From: Pirellulales bacterium
GTDB taxonomy: Bacteria; Planctomycetota; Planctomycetia; Pirellulales; UBA1268
DNA: 64,000 nt
Assembly: GCA_017853835.1 (NCBI GenBank)
Contig: JAFMIU010000007.1
Coordinates: forward strand, 1 to 64,000
Reading direction: 5' to 3'
Part shown: positions 1 to 8,491 of the stretch, one piece after another
Position numbering within the stretch: the stretch's first letter is position 1
Layout of the letters: each line of letters opens with the position of its first letter
Translations under genes and position numbers: made by a program
The notes under the pieces: model-generated
The model's input: the letters and a program-made list of their open reading frames with translations, nothing else
Databases searched by the model: none
What the model was told of the DNA's origin: nothing

Positions 1-1
1 C

Positions 2-931
2 GCGAAGTATTGCACGCTCGAGAGCATGTTCGTGCCGGAGCCGGTGATCAAGATGTCGATCAACCCGACCAATCGCGACGGTCTCGACAAGCTCAGCAAG
101 GCGCTCCAGCGGTTCACCCGCGAGGATCCGACCTTCCGTGTGTTCACCGATGAAGAAACCAATGAAACGCTGATCGCCGGCATGGGCGAGCTCCACCTCG
201 ACATCTACGTCGAGCGGATCAAGCGTGAATACAAGGTGGACGTCACGGTGGGTGCACCGAAGGTGAGCTACCGCGAGGCCCCGACGAGGCCGACCGACTA
301 TGACTACAAGCACAAGAAGCAGACGGGTGGTTCGGGTCAATACGCCCACATCGTCGGCAAACTCGAGCCGCTGCCCGAGGATGCGACGGAAAACTTCGTG
401 TTTGAAGACGCCGTCGTCGGTGGTCGAGTGCCGCGGGAATACATCCCCTCGGTCGAGAAGGGCTTCCTGTCGGTGCTCAACAAGGGGCCGATTGCCGGCT
501 TCCCGATCGTGGGCGTGAAGGCCTCGCTCGAAGACGGCTCCTACCACGACGTCGACTCGAGCGACATGGCGTTCCAGATTTGTGCGAGGGCGGGCTTCCG
601 TGAGGCCTTCCTCAACACGAAGCCGGTGCTGCTCGAGCCGATCATGAAGATGGAAGTGGAGGTTCCGGCCGATTTCCAGGGTGCGGTCACCGGCGAGCTC
701 AACAAGCGTCGCGGCCTGATCGTGTCGACGGAAACGGTTGGCAACACCTCCACGATCATCGCGGAGGTGCCGCTGGCCGAGACGTTCGGCTATTCGACCG
801 ACCTGCGAAGCATGACGCAGGGGCAGGGCGTGTTCACGATGGAGTTCAGCAAGTACCGCGCGACTCCGGGGAACATCCAGAAGGAAATCATCGAAGAGCG
901 GAAGAAGGCCGAACTCGCCGCCGCGAAGTGA
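2..931 (+). CDS. fusA: Elongation factor G, C-terminal part (5' end outside window)
   Basis: This is the translocation GTPase of the ribosome, of which only the last ~309 residues are present. The frame is open to the left edge, so the GTPase domain lies outside. The visible part covers the end of domain II/III through domains IV and V. The family-typical stretches LESMFVPEPVI, GMGELHLDIYVERIKREYKV, the domain IV segment around YIPSVEKGF, and the C-terminal FGYSTDLRSMTQGQG are all present. The fit is good enough for a housekeeping EF-G rather than a tetracycline-resistance paralogue, though without the G domain this cannot be fully settled. A hairpin terminator follows about 45 bp after the TGA, so fusA ends its transcription unit here. 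Confidence 0.96.
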   Translation, partial: AKYCTLESMFVPEPVIKMSINPTNRDGLDKLSKALQRFTREDPTFRVFTDEETNETLIAGMGELHLDIYVERIKREYKVDVTVGAPKVSYREAPTRPTDYDYKHKKQTGGSGQYAHIVGKLEPLPEDATENFVFEDAVVGGRVPREYIPSVEKGFLSVLNKGPIAGFPIVGVKASLEDGSYHDVDSSDMAFQICARAGFREAFLNTKPVLLEPIMKMEVEVPADFQGAVTGELNKRRGLIVSTETVGNTSTIIAEVPLAETFGYSTDLRSMTQGQGVFTMEFSKYRATPGNIQKEIIEERKKAELAAAK

Positions 932-974
932 TTCGCAGCGGGGCCCCAAGCCCCACGTCCCTTCGACGCCGACC

Positions 975-1003
975 AAGCCCCACGCCGCAAGGCGTGGGGC
1001 TTT
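975..1003 (+). terminator. Rho-independent-like terminator after fusA
   Basis: A perfect 12-bp GC-rich stem, AAGCCCCACGCC / GGCGTGGGGCTT, closes a GCAA (GNRA) tetraloop and is followed by a short T tract. It sits 44 bp after the fusA stop codon. Its stem-loop resembles the hairpins of the dispersed repeats downstream at 1033-1450, so it may be a repeat copy used as a terminator. Confidence 0.75.
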
Positions 1004-1032
1004 CGCGTTGATTGGGGCACGGCATGTGATCC

Positions 1033-1450
1033 GTGGAAGCCCAGCGCCGTAAGGCGCGGGACCGGCCGGGCTATGCCGGGAGAGGTGCTTGGGCGAATGG
1101 CTCTGTCGAGCAAAACACGCCGCACGTGATGCCGCGCGTGTCCCACGGCTCACGCCGTTGGGCTTGGACGGGGGGTGCGCGTTGGTTGTGTGGCCGTCCG
1201 CTCGTGTCCGGTGGAAGCCCAGCGCCGTAAGGCGCGGGACCGGCCGGGCTATGCCGCGGGAGGTGGTTGGGCGAGTGGCTCTGTCGAGCAAAACACGCCG
1301 CACGTGATGCCGCGCGTGTCCCACGGCTCACGCCGTTGGGCTTGGACGGGGGGTGCGCGTTGGTTGTGTGGCGGTTCGCTCGTGTCCGGTGGAAGCCCAG
1401 CGCCGTAAGGCGCGGGACCGGCCGGTCTATGCCGCGGGAGGTTGTTGGGC
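1033..1450. repeat. Tandem 178-bp repeat, two full copies and a partial third
   Basis: Units begin at 1033, 1211 and 1389, an exact 178-bp period, and the third stops near 1450. The copies differ by only a few bases. Each full unit contains two hairpins in opposite orientation. The first has the stem CCCAGCGCC with a GTAA loop (for example 1040-1060). The second has the stem CCCACGGC with a TCAC loop (for example 1142-1162) and is followed by GGGCTTGGACGG. The second hairpin recurs near 58848, 59011 and 59860. Open frames across this region come from the repeat and have no protein-like features. Together with the terminator this accounts for the gene-free stretch 932-1493. Confidence 0.9.
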
Positions 1451-1493
1451 TCGGACGCTGGTCTGGGCGGCTTTTCGCCGCTACGCTCAATCC

Positions 1494-2135
1494 ATGCGAT
1501 GGGCGTGTGTTATCGGTGCGGTCTTTGTGGTGGCTGGGCTGCCGGTGCGAGGGGATTCGCCCGAGGTGGTGTCTCAACGGGAGCCGCCGCCCTCCCGCCC
1601 GACGATGCAGGAACTGCCCGCGGCGGCGCTCTCGACCACACCCCCTTCCGCCCGCGACATCGTGGAGGCGAGGGCGGAGTTTAATCGTCGCCATCCCGGC
1701 ATTCTCGCCCGCGGCCGCACGAGCATGGGGGCGATGGTGCTCCCCGACGCCTTGATCGAGGCGGCCGTCGCCGAGGAGGATCGCGATGTGAAATGGGTGA
1801 TGCTCACGGAGGCCCGCAAGATGGCGGTAGCCTCGGGCAATGCCCAGGCGATCGACCGGGCGATCGTGCTGGCCTCGGCGTCGTGGGAGTTTGATGCGGT
1901 CGACGAGGAGGTTCGTGACCTGAAGGAGATTCCCGTGAGGATGCTGGCTCCTCAGCGGGCGGTGGCATTTGCGGAAGTGTGCGAGAAGGTGGCGGCCCGG
2001 GCCGAGAGCGACGGCCGGAAGGATCTCGCGATCGGCGCCCTCAATCTCGCGGTGCGGGGCTGGCAGCGGGCTGGGGCGATCGACGCCGCCCGCAAGGCCG
2101 CCGTTCGACACGATGAGATGATCGCGGGCGAGTGA
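1494..2135 (+). CDS. Secreted hypothetical protein, alpha-helical
   Basis: A 213-residue protein that I do not recognise. The frame stays open upstream into the tandem repeat, but ATG 1494 is the sensible start because it opens directly with a signal peptide: MRWACVIGAVFVVAGLPVRG, with cleavage expected near Gly-Asp. The mature part has a Pro-rich stretch (residues ~25-50). After that comes a helix-rich domain full of Ala, Glu and Arg that looks like TPR-style helical repeats and may serve protein-protein contacts in the periplasm. No catalytic motif is visible. There is no clear ribosome binding site. It stands alone between the repeat array and a convergent minus-strand gene block. Confidence 0.65.
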   Translation: MRWACVIGAVFVVAGLPVRGDSPEVVSQREPPPSRPTMQELPAAALSTTPPSARDIVEARAEFNRRHPGILARGRTSMGAMVLPDALIEAAVAEEDRDVKWVMLTEARKMAVASGNAQAIDRAIVLASASWEFDAVDEEVRDLKEIPVRMLAPQRAVAFAEVCEKVAARAESDGRKDLAIGALNLAVRGWQRAGAIDAARKAAVRHDEMIAGE

Positions 2136-2222
2136 GCGTTGAAGCTGATTCGCGGCCCGACGAGGGCTGAGCAGTGCCGCTCGAAAGAAGCCGCCGTCTG
2201 ATCCAGTGCCCGAATCTGCCCG

Positions 2223-2447
2223 CTACGCCGTGCGCCGAGCATGGAGCAACTCGCCCGCCGCAATGGGGCGTACATCGTTTGCGTTGACGGCGATGAGGGC
2301 CACAGTGTGCCCGCTGCCCTCAACAAACTCGACTTCGTAGGCCCGCCCACCTTCGTAGATGTGCACGACGGTGCCAACATCACCACGATGGAGGCGTTCG
2401 TGGGGCGGTTCACAATCCAGTACGACGAGCGAATGTTCGGCAATCAT
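2223..2447 (-). CDS. DUF4926 family small protein
   Basis: A 74-residue protein with the pattern of DUF4926: an N-terminal LVVLDCEPPHERLHRGDVGTV, then VHIYEGGRAYEVEF, and a C-terminal V-x-A-x-DVRP. The family is small, beta-rich and SH3-like, with no known activity. It is usually encoded next to a DUF6883 protein, as here. The ATG shares four bases (ATGA) with the stop of the upstream gene, so the two are probably translationally coupled. Paired small genes of this kind often behave like toxin-antitoxin or immunity modules, but nothing in this sequence proves that role. Confidence 0.75.
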   Translation of the reverse strand: MIAEHSLVVLDCEPPHERLHRGDVGTVVHIYEGGRAYEVEFVEGSGHTVALIAVNANDVRPIAAGELLHARRTA

Positions 2448-2689
2448 GACGCTTCATCCGGGTATGCGGTTACGAGCCGAGGACGACGGCCAGCCTCAAC
2501 GATCCACACAGCCAATACGCTTGCCTTGCGATGCGACTTCCGACCGATTTGACCCTTCACCGCGTATTTTACGCCGCATGGCGTCCGAACGGTAGCGAAC
2601 TGGTCGCACGCGGAGGCAAGGGCCAAGAGATCACGCGAATGGAACCACGCCGCCTTCGAGCCGCCGTCGGGGGGCTCAGGATTGAGCAA
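2444..2689 (-). CDS. DUF6883-like protein, start lost or degraded
   Basis: The translation carries the DUF6883 signature: YLLNPEPPDGGSKAAWF, then GVKYAVKGQIG, and a C-terminal VWIVEAG-RRPRLVTAYP. The only usual start codon in this frame is TTG at 2689, which falls inside the conserved N-terminal motif. Upstream in the same frame (to a TAA at 2753-2755) the codons still read as family sequence (IPDATKATVAREKVRDY), yet there is no ATG, GTG or TTG there. Residues expected between AAWF and the central helix also seem to be missing. The gene is therefore probably a decaying copy. Its 3' end overlaps the DUF4926 gene by four bases. Confidence 0.5.
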   Translation of the reverse strand: MLNPEPPDGGSKAAWFHSRDLLALASACDQFATVRTPCGVKYAVKGQIGRKSHRKASVLAVWIVEAGRRPRLVTAYPDEAS

Positions 2690-2771
2690 ATAGTCACGAA
2701 CCTTTTCGCGTGCGACGGTCGCCTTGGTTGCATCTGGAATCGGCGTTGGGTTTTACGGCAGTGAGCGGTTC

Positions 2772-3743
2772 TCACCCGGCGTTCGCCTTGGTCCACGCCA
2801 CCATTTCGGCGATGCCTTCACTGGTGGATTGCGGATGGCGAAACCCGGCGGCCACGAGACGGTCGCAGGGAAAGATTGTCGTTTCCTGGATCGCTCGAAG
2901 TCGTGCCGATGTCAGCGGGAAGTCGCGGCCCGTGATCGATTCGATGGCGTCGCCGAGTGGGGCGGCGACGGCAGCCACGATTGCGGGGATGCGCTTTGGC
3001 GTCGGGGCCCCCGCCACGCCAGCGATCATCGCGGCGAGTTCGGCGAGCGACGGTGTGCTAGGATCCGACACGTTGAACACATGGCAGCCGGGGCCGAGGT
3101 GCTCGAGCGAAAAGGCGACGGCCGCACAGAGATTGGTGCGAGACACGATCGACTTGCGGGTTTCGCCGCGGCCAATCAGGCACGGCTTCCCCGCGATGAT
3201 TTGCCGCACGAAGGCTGCGAGGTTTGCCTCGTTGCCCGGGCCATAAACGGGCGCAGGGCGGAGAATCACGGCCGTTCGCATGGGGTCTGCAGCGGCCCAG
3301 GCTCGCACTTCCTGTTCGGCCTGGGCTTTCGTGCGGCCGTAGGGTGAGGAAGGATCGGCGGGTGCATCTTCGTCCGTTGGGCCGCGCCCGGTAGCAACGG
3401 CCTTGATCGTGCTGAGGTGCACAAACCGTCGCACGTTGGATCGTGTGGCCCAGACCAGCCAATCGCGAGTGCCCCCGACATTCACGGCCTCAAACTCAGC
3501 GATGTCGGCCGGTGTCGGCCGCGGTACGTGCTGTTTGACTTCGAGGTGCATCACGGCCTCGATCGGGCCAGCGGCATCGTGCGGCTTCGAGAGACCATCG
3601 TGCCGTGAAACGCCCGTCCAGCCGTGAGGCAGATCGTCTGGAGCAATCCGGCCAGTGGCTATTCCCGTGAATCCACCTGCAGCCAGCGATGGAACGAGTT
3701 GCCGGCCAACAAATCCCCGAGCCCCGGTGACAAGAACGGTCAC
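2772..3743 (-). CDS. NAD-dependent epimerase/dehydratase (extended SDR)
   Basis: A 323-residue extended short-chain dehydrogenase of the nucleotide-sugar epimerase type. GTG 3743 is chosen as start because it is preceded by AAAGAGGAG at good spacing and opens at VTVLVTGARGFVG; the frame runs on upstream to a TTG at 3800 with no family character. The Rossmann motif G7-x-x-G10-x-x-G13 and the catalytic Ser111 and Tyr135-x-x-x-Lys139 (SPYGRTK) are intact. It probably changes the stereochemistry of, or reduces, a nucleotide-linked sugar in the cytoplasm. It lies on the minus strand downstream of the Wza-like export gene, so it likely belongs to the same exopolysaccharide system. The substrate is unknown. 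Confidence 0.85.
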   Translation of the reverse strand: MTVLVTGARGFVGRQLVPSLAAGGFTGIATGRIAPDDLPHGWTGVSRHDGLSKPHDAAGPIEAVMHLEVKQHVPRPTPADIAEFEAVNVGGTRDWLVWATRSNVRRFVHLSTIKAVATGRGPTDEDAPADPSSPYGRTKAQAEQEVRAWAAADPMRTAVILRPAPVYGPGNEANLAAFVRQIIAGKPCLIGRGETRKSIVSRTNLCAAVAFSLEHLGPGCHVFNVSDPSTPSLAELAAMIAGVAGAPTPKRIPAIVAAVAAPLGDAIESITGRDFPLTSARLRAIQETTIFPCDRLVAAGFRHPQSTSEGIAEMVAWTKANAG

Positions 3744-3804
3744 GGCCGTGGGCTCCTCTTTCGTCGAGACGTTGCTGGCACGATCGTGCCATAGCGTCAA
3801 ACAC

Positions 3805-4257
3805 TTACCGATAGTAGTGCGAGTAGTTCAGGTAGGTTGCCGAATGGCCAGTCGCGCGAATCGATTCGTCGATCTGGCGCCCAGAGGTGTCTCGACCGAT
3901 TTGTTGAACCTGGTTTTGGAGCCGCTGCATTTGCCGTGCTTGAGACATTTGTTCGATCTGCTGCTGCTGCTGCTGAACCTGGGGCTGCACCATGGTCTGG
4001 TAAATATTCTGAGTCTGCATCGGGTTGTAGCCCTGCTGCTGCAACTGCATGTATGGGCTTACAGTCGGCCTCCGATAGGTGTTGCCCGAGAAAGGCAACT
4101 GTCCGCCGCCACCACCGCCGCTCGATCGTCCAGCCGAGTAGGTAGACCGAGCCGGCTGCGCGTGGGCCTCCTGCACGCCAGCAACAAGGCTTGTGCAGCC
4201 CACCATCATCGCGAGGATCATCATGCCGAGGGCATTGGGAGGGCACGTGGTTTTCAT
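3805..4257 (-). CDS. Secreted Gln-rich hypothetical protein
   Basis: A 150-residue exported protein, unrecognised. ATG 4257 opens a signal peptide (MKTTCPPNALGMMILAMMVG, ending near AHA). A Cys after MMVG could alternatively be a lipobox, but the match is poor. The mature protein has a Gly run, then a Tyr/Pro region, then a stretch very rich in Gln and Met (QPQVQQQQQQIEQMSQAR) that probably forms a coiled coil. The C-terminus is Tyr-rich. An in-frame extension to 4308 gives an unlikely N-terminus. It sits 74 bp downstream of the Wza-like gene on the same strand and may be a structural accessory of the export system. Confidence 0.7.
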   Translation of the reverse strand: MKTTCPPNALGMMILAMMVGCTSLVAGVQEAHAQPARSTYSAGRSSGGGGGGQLPFSGNTYRRPTVSPYMQLQQQGYNPMQTQNIYQTMVQPQVQQQQQQIEQMSQARQMQRLQNQVQQIGRDTSGRQIDESIRATGHSATYLNYSHYYR

Positions 4258-4331
4258 CGTTCTCAGCCTCGTTTCGCGTTCCAAAGGGAAGTCACCCACC
4301 AACACCATCTGCTCCGATTATACGCTTCGAA

Positions 4332-5708
4332 TCAGTTGATGCCTGCCTTCGGCATGGAGGCCTCATACTGCCCCACGACCTGATCCATCAGGCCCTTGAT
4401 TGCGGCCTTCACGACGGGCTTGTCGTGGATCCAGGCAGCGATGTCCTCGCCGTAGGCCCCGTAGGAATCTCGCATCCAGCTCGGGGCGTCGGTGAGCAGC
4501 CAGGCCCGGAAGAGCAGCCACTGTGGGTTGTGCTCGCCATACACCTCGCGAGCCACCCAGCAGAATCCGAAGTTCGGATTGAAGCCGTACGGAAAGCGGT
4601 TGATCTGCTGCACAAGGCTCGTGCCAAGCAGCGTGAAACCAAAGATCCGTTCAAACGGTGCCGTGACTTTGCCAACGATCGAGTCGAAGGCAACCCACTG
4701 GTCCTGAGCGATAAACACACGGTCGCCAGGCAGAATCTGGTAGTTGGTGGCGGTCGAGCCCCCCTTCATGATGGCGTCGATGTCCACGGGGAGCACCTGA
4801 TCGCAGCCCACGCCCGACGGGGCCGGACGGGCGATCCAGATGTCTTTGCTCGAGAGCCGGGAGAGGCCGTTGATCTGCGACACGGCATCGAGAACGGTCT
4901 CGTTGCCAGTGACGGGGAAGCGGGCGATGTTGTCGCCAAACCCAGCCCCCTCGGTCACCACGTAGTACACCTTCGAGTTGTAGGCAAACACGTCGACACT
5001 CACGAGCGGGGCATCGAGAAACTGTGAGAGATGCTTCTCGATGGCGGCCTTGGCTTCTTCGAGGGTTAGCCCGGTCACGTAAACGCTGCCATACGTCCCA
5101 AGATTGATGGTGCCGTCGGGGCCCACGAGATGCTCGCCGGCGATCTGCTGCTGGCCTGCTGCCTGGGCGAGCGTGAGCGACACCTGCGGTTCCTTGAGCA
5201 CTCGCTTGAGGTGCTTGAACACGGCGTCCTGAGCCTCTTCCAGCGACAGATTGCCCACAAACACTTTTCCGTACGAGGGCCCAAGGTCGAGCATGCCACC
5301 GGGTTCCACCACGTAGAGACCGTTGATGGGCTGTTCGAGAAGCGTTCCTTCCACGATCACCTGAAGGGTGTCGAACGACTGGATCTTGAACGGTGGCTTG
5401 GGCACCACGCGAAGGGCGTCGATCAGGAGGATGTCTGGCGGCTCGATCACATACGCCGGGAGGGTCACCTTCGCCAGTTCCTTGGCCGGCATGCGGCCCG
5501 GTTCGGGCGGGCACTCGGCGTCGATCATCACCTGCTGGGTGGTGGCCCGCTGGGGACGGCCGTAGATGTTGCAGCCGGTCGCCTGCAGGAGGAGGGCAAC
5601 GAGGGCCAGAGCGTGGGCCACTCGGCCGTAGGAAAGGTTCCGCAGCGTCCGAACCGCTTCACCTGTGCGGTTTTTCTTGCGGCAGAAGAGAGTCTCGATC
5701 CGAGCCAT
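4332..5708 (-). CDS. Wza-like polysaccharide export lipoprotein (poly_export + SLBB)
   Basis: A 458-residue outer-membrane polysaccharide export protein. ATG 5708 follows a GGAG ribosome site. The lipobox LLLQATGC places the lipidated Cys at residue 46, after an unusually long basic N-terminus. The poly_export domain starts around YVIEPPDILLIDALRV. It is followed by two SLBB-like beta-grasp segments (near YGKVFVGNLSLEEAQ and YGSVYVTGLTLEEAK) and a third soluble domain ending at the ILPGDRVFI motif. The C-terminal ~100 residues lack family motifs. The gene is divergent from the antiterminator gene at 5950 and heads a minus-strand operon. It should form the outer-membrane channel for the polysaccharide made by the plus-strand locus. 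Confidence 0.9.
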   Translation of the reverse strand: MARIETLFCRKKNRTGEAVRTLRNLSYGRVAHALALVALLLQATGCNIYGRPQRATTQQVMIDAECPPEPGRMPAKELAKVTLPAYVIEPPDILLIDALRVVPKPPFKIQSFDTLQVIVEGTLLEQPINGLYVVEPGGMLDLGPSYGKVFVGNLSLEEAQDAVFKHLKRVLKEPQVSLTLAQAAGQQQIAGEHLVGPDGTINLGTYGSVYVTGLTLEEAKAAIEKHLSQFLDAPLVSVDVFAYNSKVYYVVTEGAGFGDNIARFPVTGNETVLDAVSQINGLSRLSSKDIWIARPAPSGVGCDQVLPVDIDAIMKGGSTATNYQILPGDRVFIAQDQWVAFDSIVGKVTAPFERIFGFTLLGTSLVQQINRFPYGFNPNFGFCWVAREVYGEHNPQWLLFRAWLLTDAPSWMRDSYGAYGEDIAAWIHDKPVVKAAIKGLMDQVVGQYEASMPKAGIN

Positions 5709-5949
5709 GGCACACTCCTTGCGACCGTTAGGGTCAGTCCAGTCGGAGTTATCGGCACAACCTGCCGTCAAACTTTGCCCTTCCTTCCGGTCGGGCAAGA
5801 ATGCCGCGATCGCGGATTTCCCGGCGTTCTCTGCCGTTTCGCGACACGCCGTTTTTTCTCGCGTAAACTATTTCCGGAGAGGGTACCGAGCAGTTGGGGC
5901 GCGGCGAGTGTGCGTCACCGACGGGAACGGAGTTTGCGCATTGCCTGCC
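5709..5949. promoter_or_regulatory. Divergent control region of the EPS locus
   Basis: This 241-bp gap separates the start of the minus-strand export operon from the start of the plus-strand EPS locus, so both promoters must lie in or near it. It is less GC-rich around 5850-5880, where a T tract is followed by GCGTAAACT, a plausible -10-like element for the plus strand. No operator repeat or riboswitch-like fold was recognised. The assignment rests on gene layout. Confidence 0.4.
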
Positions 5950-6525
5950 ATGCCCATTTTGCCTATTCAGCGAGATCTGTTTCCGGAGAATCTGCTGAAT
6001 GACAGCGGGGATCATGCCCTCGGAACGGCGCCTGACGAGCATGGGCATTGGGTGGCCTTTTACACGCTTGCCCGGCGTGAAAAAGACCTGATGCGAAAGT
6101 TGGAGGCCGCGGCCATCCCGTTTTATGGCCCGCTCGTTCAGCGGAGGCTCCGAACTGCTGGCGGCCGCACTCGCACGTCGTTCGTCCCTCTTTTCTCAGG
6201 TTATGTGTTTTCAAAGGTTGACGACGACCAACGCCGGGCAGCCCTTGCGACCAACACGATCTCCCGCTGGCTTTCGATCCCCGACGAACGAATGCTTGAG
6301 CACGATCTGCGATCGATTCACCAGTTGATTGCGTCTGACCGCCCGCTCACGCCGGAAGCTCGCCTTGAGAAGGGGCAGCCGGTGAGAGTTGTCAGCGGGC
6401 CGATGCGGGGTTTGGAAGGCGTGGTGATCTCCCGCCGCGGTGAAGAGAGGCTTCTCGTAGCGGTCACGTTTCTCAATCAGGGCGCATCGATCGAACTCGA
6501 AGATGTCGACGTGGAGCGGCTCTAA
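5950..6525 (+). CDS. NusG/RfaH-like transcription antiterminator (NusG N-terminal + KOW)
   Basis: A 191-residue specialised NusG paralogue of the RfaH/UpxY/LoaP kind. After a ~30-residue leader the NGN domain starts at HWVAFYTLARREKDL and continues through SFVPLFSGYVFSKV, a stretch typical of the family. A KOW motif lies around residues 141-170 (GQPVRVVSGPMRGLEGVV). ATG 5950 is chosen because the frame upstream has no family character. Such proteins bind RNA polymerase and let it read through long polysaccharide operons. Its place as first gene of a ~48-kb one-strand locus fits that role well. The housekeeping nusG should be elsewhere. Confidence 0.88.
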   Translation: MPILPIQRDLFPENLLNDSGDHALGTAPDEHGHWVAFYTLARREKDLMRKLEAAAIPFYGPLVQRRLRTAGGRTRTSFVPLFSGYVFSKVDDDQRRAALATNTISRWLSIPDERMLEHDLRSIHQLIASDRPLTPEARLEKGQPVRVVSGPMRGLEGVVISRRGEERLLVAVTFLNQGASIELEDVDVERL

Positions 6526-6548
6526 GGAAACTCCCAAGGCGTAATCGC

Positions 6549-8474
6549 ATGAACATCCCCGTTGCAAAACCATCCATCGCCTTGCGGCGTATCACACAGC
6601 GTGTCGTGCGTTTGTCCACCATTCATGCGGCAATCTTCGCGGCCGCATACTTCCTGGCGTTTTTGGTGCGGCACGACTTCACGTTCGACGAGCAATGGTT
6701 GACGACGTTTCTCATGACGGTGGCGGGGGTGGTCGCCATCAAAACGCTCGTGTTCTATGCCCTCGGGCTTTGCCATGTGTCGTGGGCGCGGGTTGCCTTC
6801 GGAGATCTCACGTCGCTCGTCTGGGCGACCACCTTGTCGATGCTGGTTTTTGCAACCATCGACAGTCTCTTTATCTCCTCCGGTTGGCTTGAAGTTCCCC
6901 GAGTTCGGCGCAGCGTTCTCCTGCTTGATTGGGGGTGCACGATCTTGCTCGTGGGCGGTCTTCGAACCCTGTGGCGAAGCGTTCGGGAGGAGTTACGTCC
7001 GTTCATCGAAGGCAAGCAAACGGTTTCGGCGATAGTCGTTGGTGCGGATGAGTCAGGTGAGCTGATTGCTCGTAATCTCGCATCGGTCTCGAATCAGTCC
7101 TATTCAGTTGTCGGCTTTCTCGACGACGACCCGGACCTCCTTCATTCTCGAGTGGCGGGCATTGAGGTCGTTGGAGATGTCGACGCGGTTGGTCGAGAGA
7201 TTGCCCGTCGCGGGGCCGACGAGGTCATCATTCAGTCGGGCAAGCTCACCGGAAAGCGATTTCGCAAGCTGATCGATGACTCTGCCGCCGCGGGCGCGAA
7301 TGTCAAAGTGCTTCCCGGCATCGACGAGCAACTCAGCTCCCAAGGCGACCCCGCGCAGGCTCGCCTTCGCCCTGTTGCGATCGAGGATTTACTTCGTCGT
7401 GAGCCAGTGAAGCTCGACGACACGGCTATTCGTGCCCTCATCGAGGGACGCACGGTCATGGTGACCGGTGCCGGGGGTTCGATCGGTTCCGAGATTTGCA
7501 GGCAGGTGCTTCGTTTCAAGCCCAAGCTTCTCCTGCTGGTCGAACAGGCTGAGAACGCGATTTTCATAATGGAGCAGGAGCTGCTGCGACTCGATCCACC
7601 GCCGTCGTTTCTGCCCCTCGTCGCCGATATCACGGACGAGGCGCGGATCGATCGAATCATGGTGGAGCATGCTCCTGAGGTCGTGTTTCACGCCGCGGCG
7701 CACAAGCATGTGCCGATGATGGAGAGCAATCCGGCTGAGGCGATCAAAAACAACGTTTTTGGAACTCGGTTGCTCGCCAAACTGGCGGATCGGCACGGCG
7801 TGAAGGAGTTCGTATCGATTTCCACCGATAAGGCCGTGAATCCGGCCAACGTGATGGGATGCTCAAAGCTCCTTGCGGAGCGGTTCGTTCAGGCGCTTTC
7901 AACGAACTCGGCTACGAAGTTCATCGTTGTTCGGTTTGGGAACGTGCTCGCCAGCAACGGAAGCGTTGTGCCAACGTTTCAGGAGCAGATTCGTCGCGGC
8001 GGGCCAATCACCGTCACACACCCTGGGATTGAGCGGTTTTTCATGACGATTCCGGAGGCGTCACAGCTTGTGCTGCAGGCCGCTGCGCAGGGTGAGGGTG
8101 GTGAGATCTTCGTCCTCGACATGGGCGAGAGTGTCCGGATCGTCGATCTGGCCCGTGATCTCATCACGCTGTCTGGGTTGGAGGCGGATGAGATCGAAGT
8201 CGTCTACACAGGCCTCAGGCCTGGCGAGAAGCTGTTCGAGGAACTCTATTTCGACGATGAGCGACGTGTAGCCACCCGCCATCCAAAGGTATTCTGTGCC
8301 ATGCACCGTCCGGCCGACCTCTCCGCGGTTGAGGCCGTTTTCGATGAATTGGCCGAGGTTCTCGACGAGAAGCCTGAAGTCGTGCGCGCCCGTCTTCGGG
8401 ATCTCGTGCCCGAGTATGCTGAGGGCACCGGTGAGGTTCCGGCACGGCCTCAGCAGCGGTCGCACGCCAAGTAG
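6549..8474 (+). CDS. Membrane-bound nucleotide-sugar 4,6-dehydratase, CapD/WbpM type
   Basis: A 641-residue polysaccharide biosynthesis protein. The N-terminal ~130 residues carry four hydrophobic segments. They are followed by a CoA-binding-like Rossmann domain (IVVGADESGELIARNL, residues 161-176) and the catalytic extended-SDR domain starting at TGAGGSIGSE (306-315). The segment STDKAVNPANVMGCSK (425-440) carries Met-x-x-x-Lys in place of the usual Tyr-x-x-x-Lys, as in WbpM/FlaA1 dehydratases. The likely reaction is conversion of UDP-GlcNAc to a 4-keto-6-deoxy sugar at the inner membrane. The next gene, an aminotransferase, is the expected partner for adding a 4-amino group. Confidence 0.92.
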   Translation: MNIPVAKPSIALRRITQRVVRLSTIHAAIFAAAYFLAFLVRHDFTFDEQWLTTFLMTVAGVVAIKTLVFYALGLCHVSWARVAFGDLTSLVWATTLSMLVFATIDSLFISSGWLEVPRVRRSVLLLDWGCTILLVGGLRTLWRSVREELRPFIEGKQTVSAIVVGADESGELIARNLASVSNQSYSVVGFLDDDPDLLHSRVAGIEVVGDVDAVGREIARRGADEVIIQSGKLTGKRFRKLIDDSAAAGANVKVLPGIDEQLSSQGDPAQARLRPVAIEDLLRREPVKLDDTAIRALIEGRTVMVTGAGGSIGSEICRQVLRFKPKLLLLVEQAENAIFIMEQELLRLDPPPSFLPLVADITDEARIDRIMVEHAPEVVFHAAAHKHVPMMESNPAEAIKNNVFGTRLLAKLADRHGVKEFVSISTDKAVNPANVMGCSKLLAERFVQALSTNSATKFIVVRFGNVLASNGSVVPTFQEQIRRGGPITVTHPGIERFFMTIPEASQLVLQAAAQGEGGEIFVLDMGESVRIVDLARDLITLSGLEADEIEVVYTGLRPGEKLFEELYFDDERRVATRHPKVFCAMHRPADLSAVEAVFDELAEVLDEKPEVVRARLRDLVPEYAEGTGEVPARPQQRSHAK

Positions 8475-8491
8475 TTCGGAATGCATCCTCG

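Noticed and set aside
1033..1450. Possible CRISPR array
   Set aside because: The units are 178 bp and identical along their whole length, with no alternation of short repeats and unique spacers.
1033..1755. Several short open frames with near-identical N-termini
   Set aside because: They are translations of the 178-bp tandem repeat and repeat each other. There is no evidence of a protein family.
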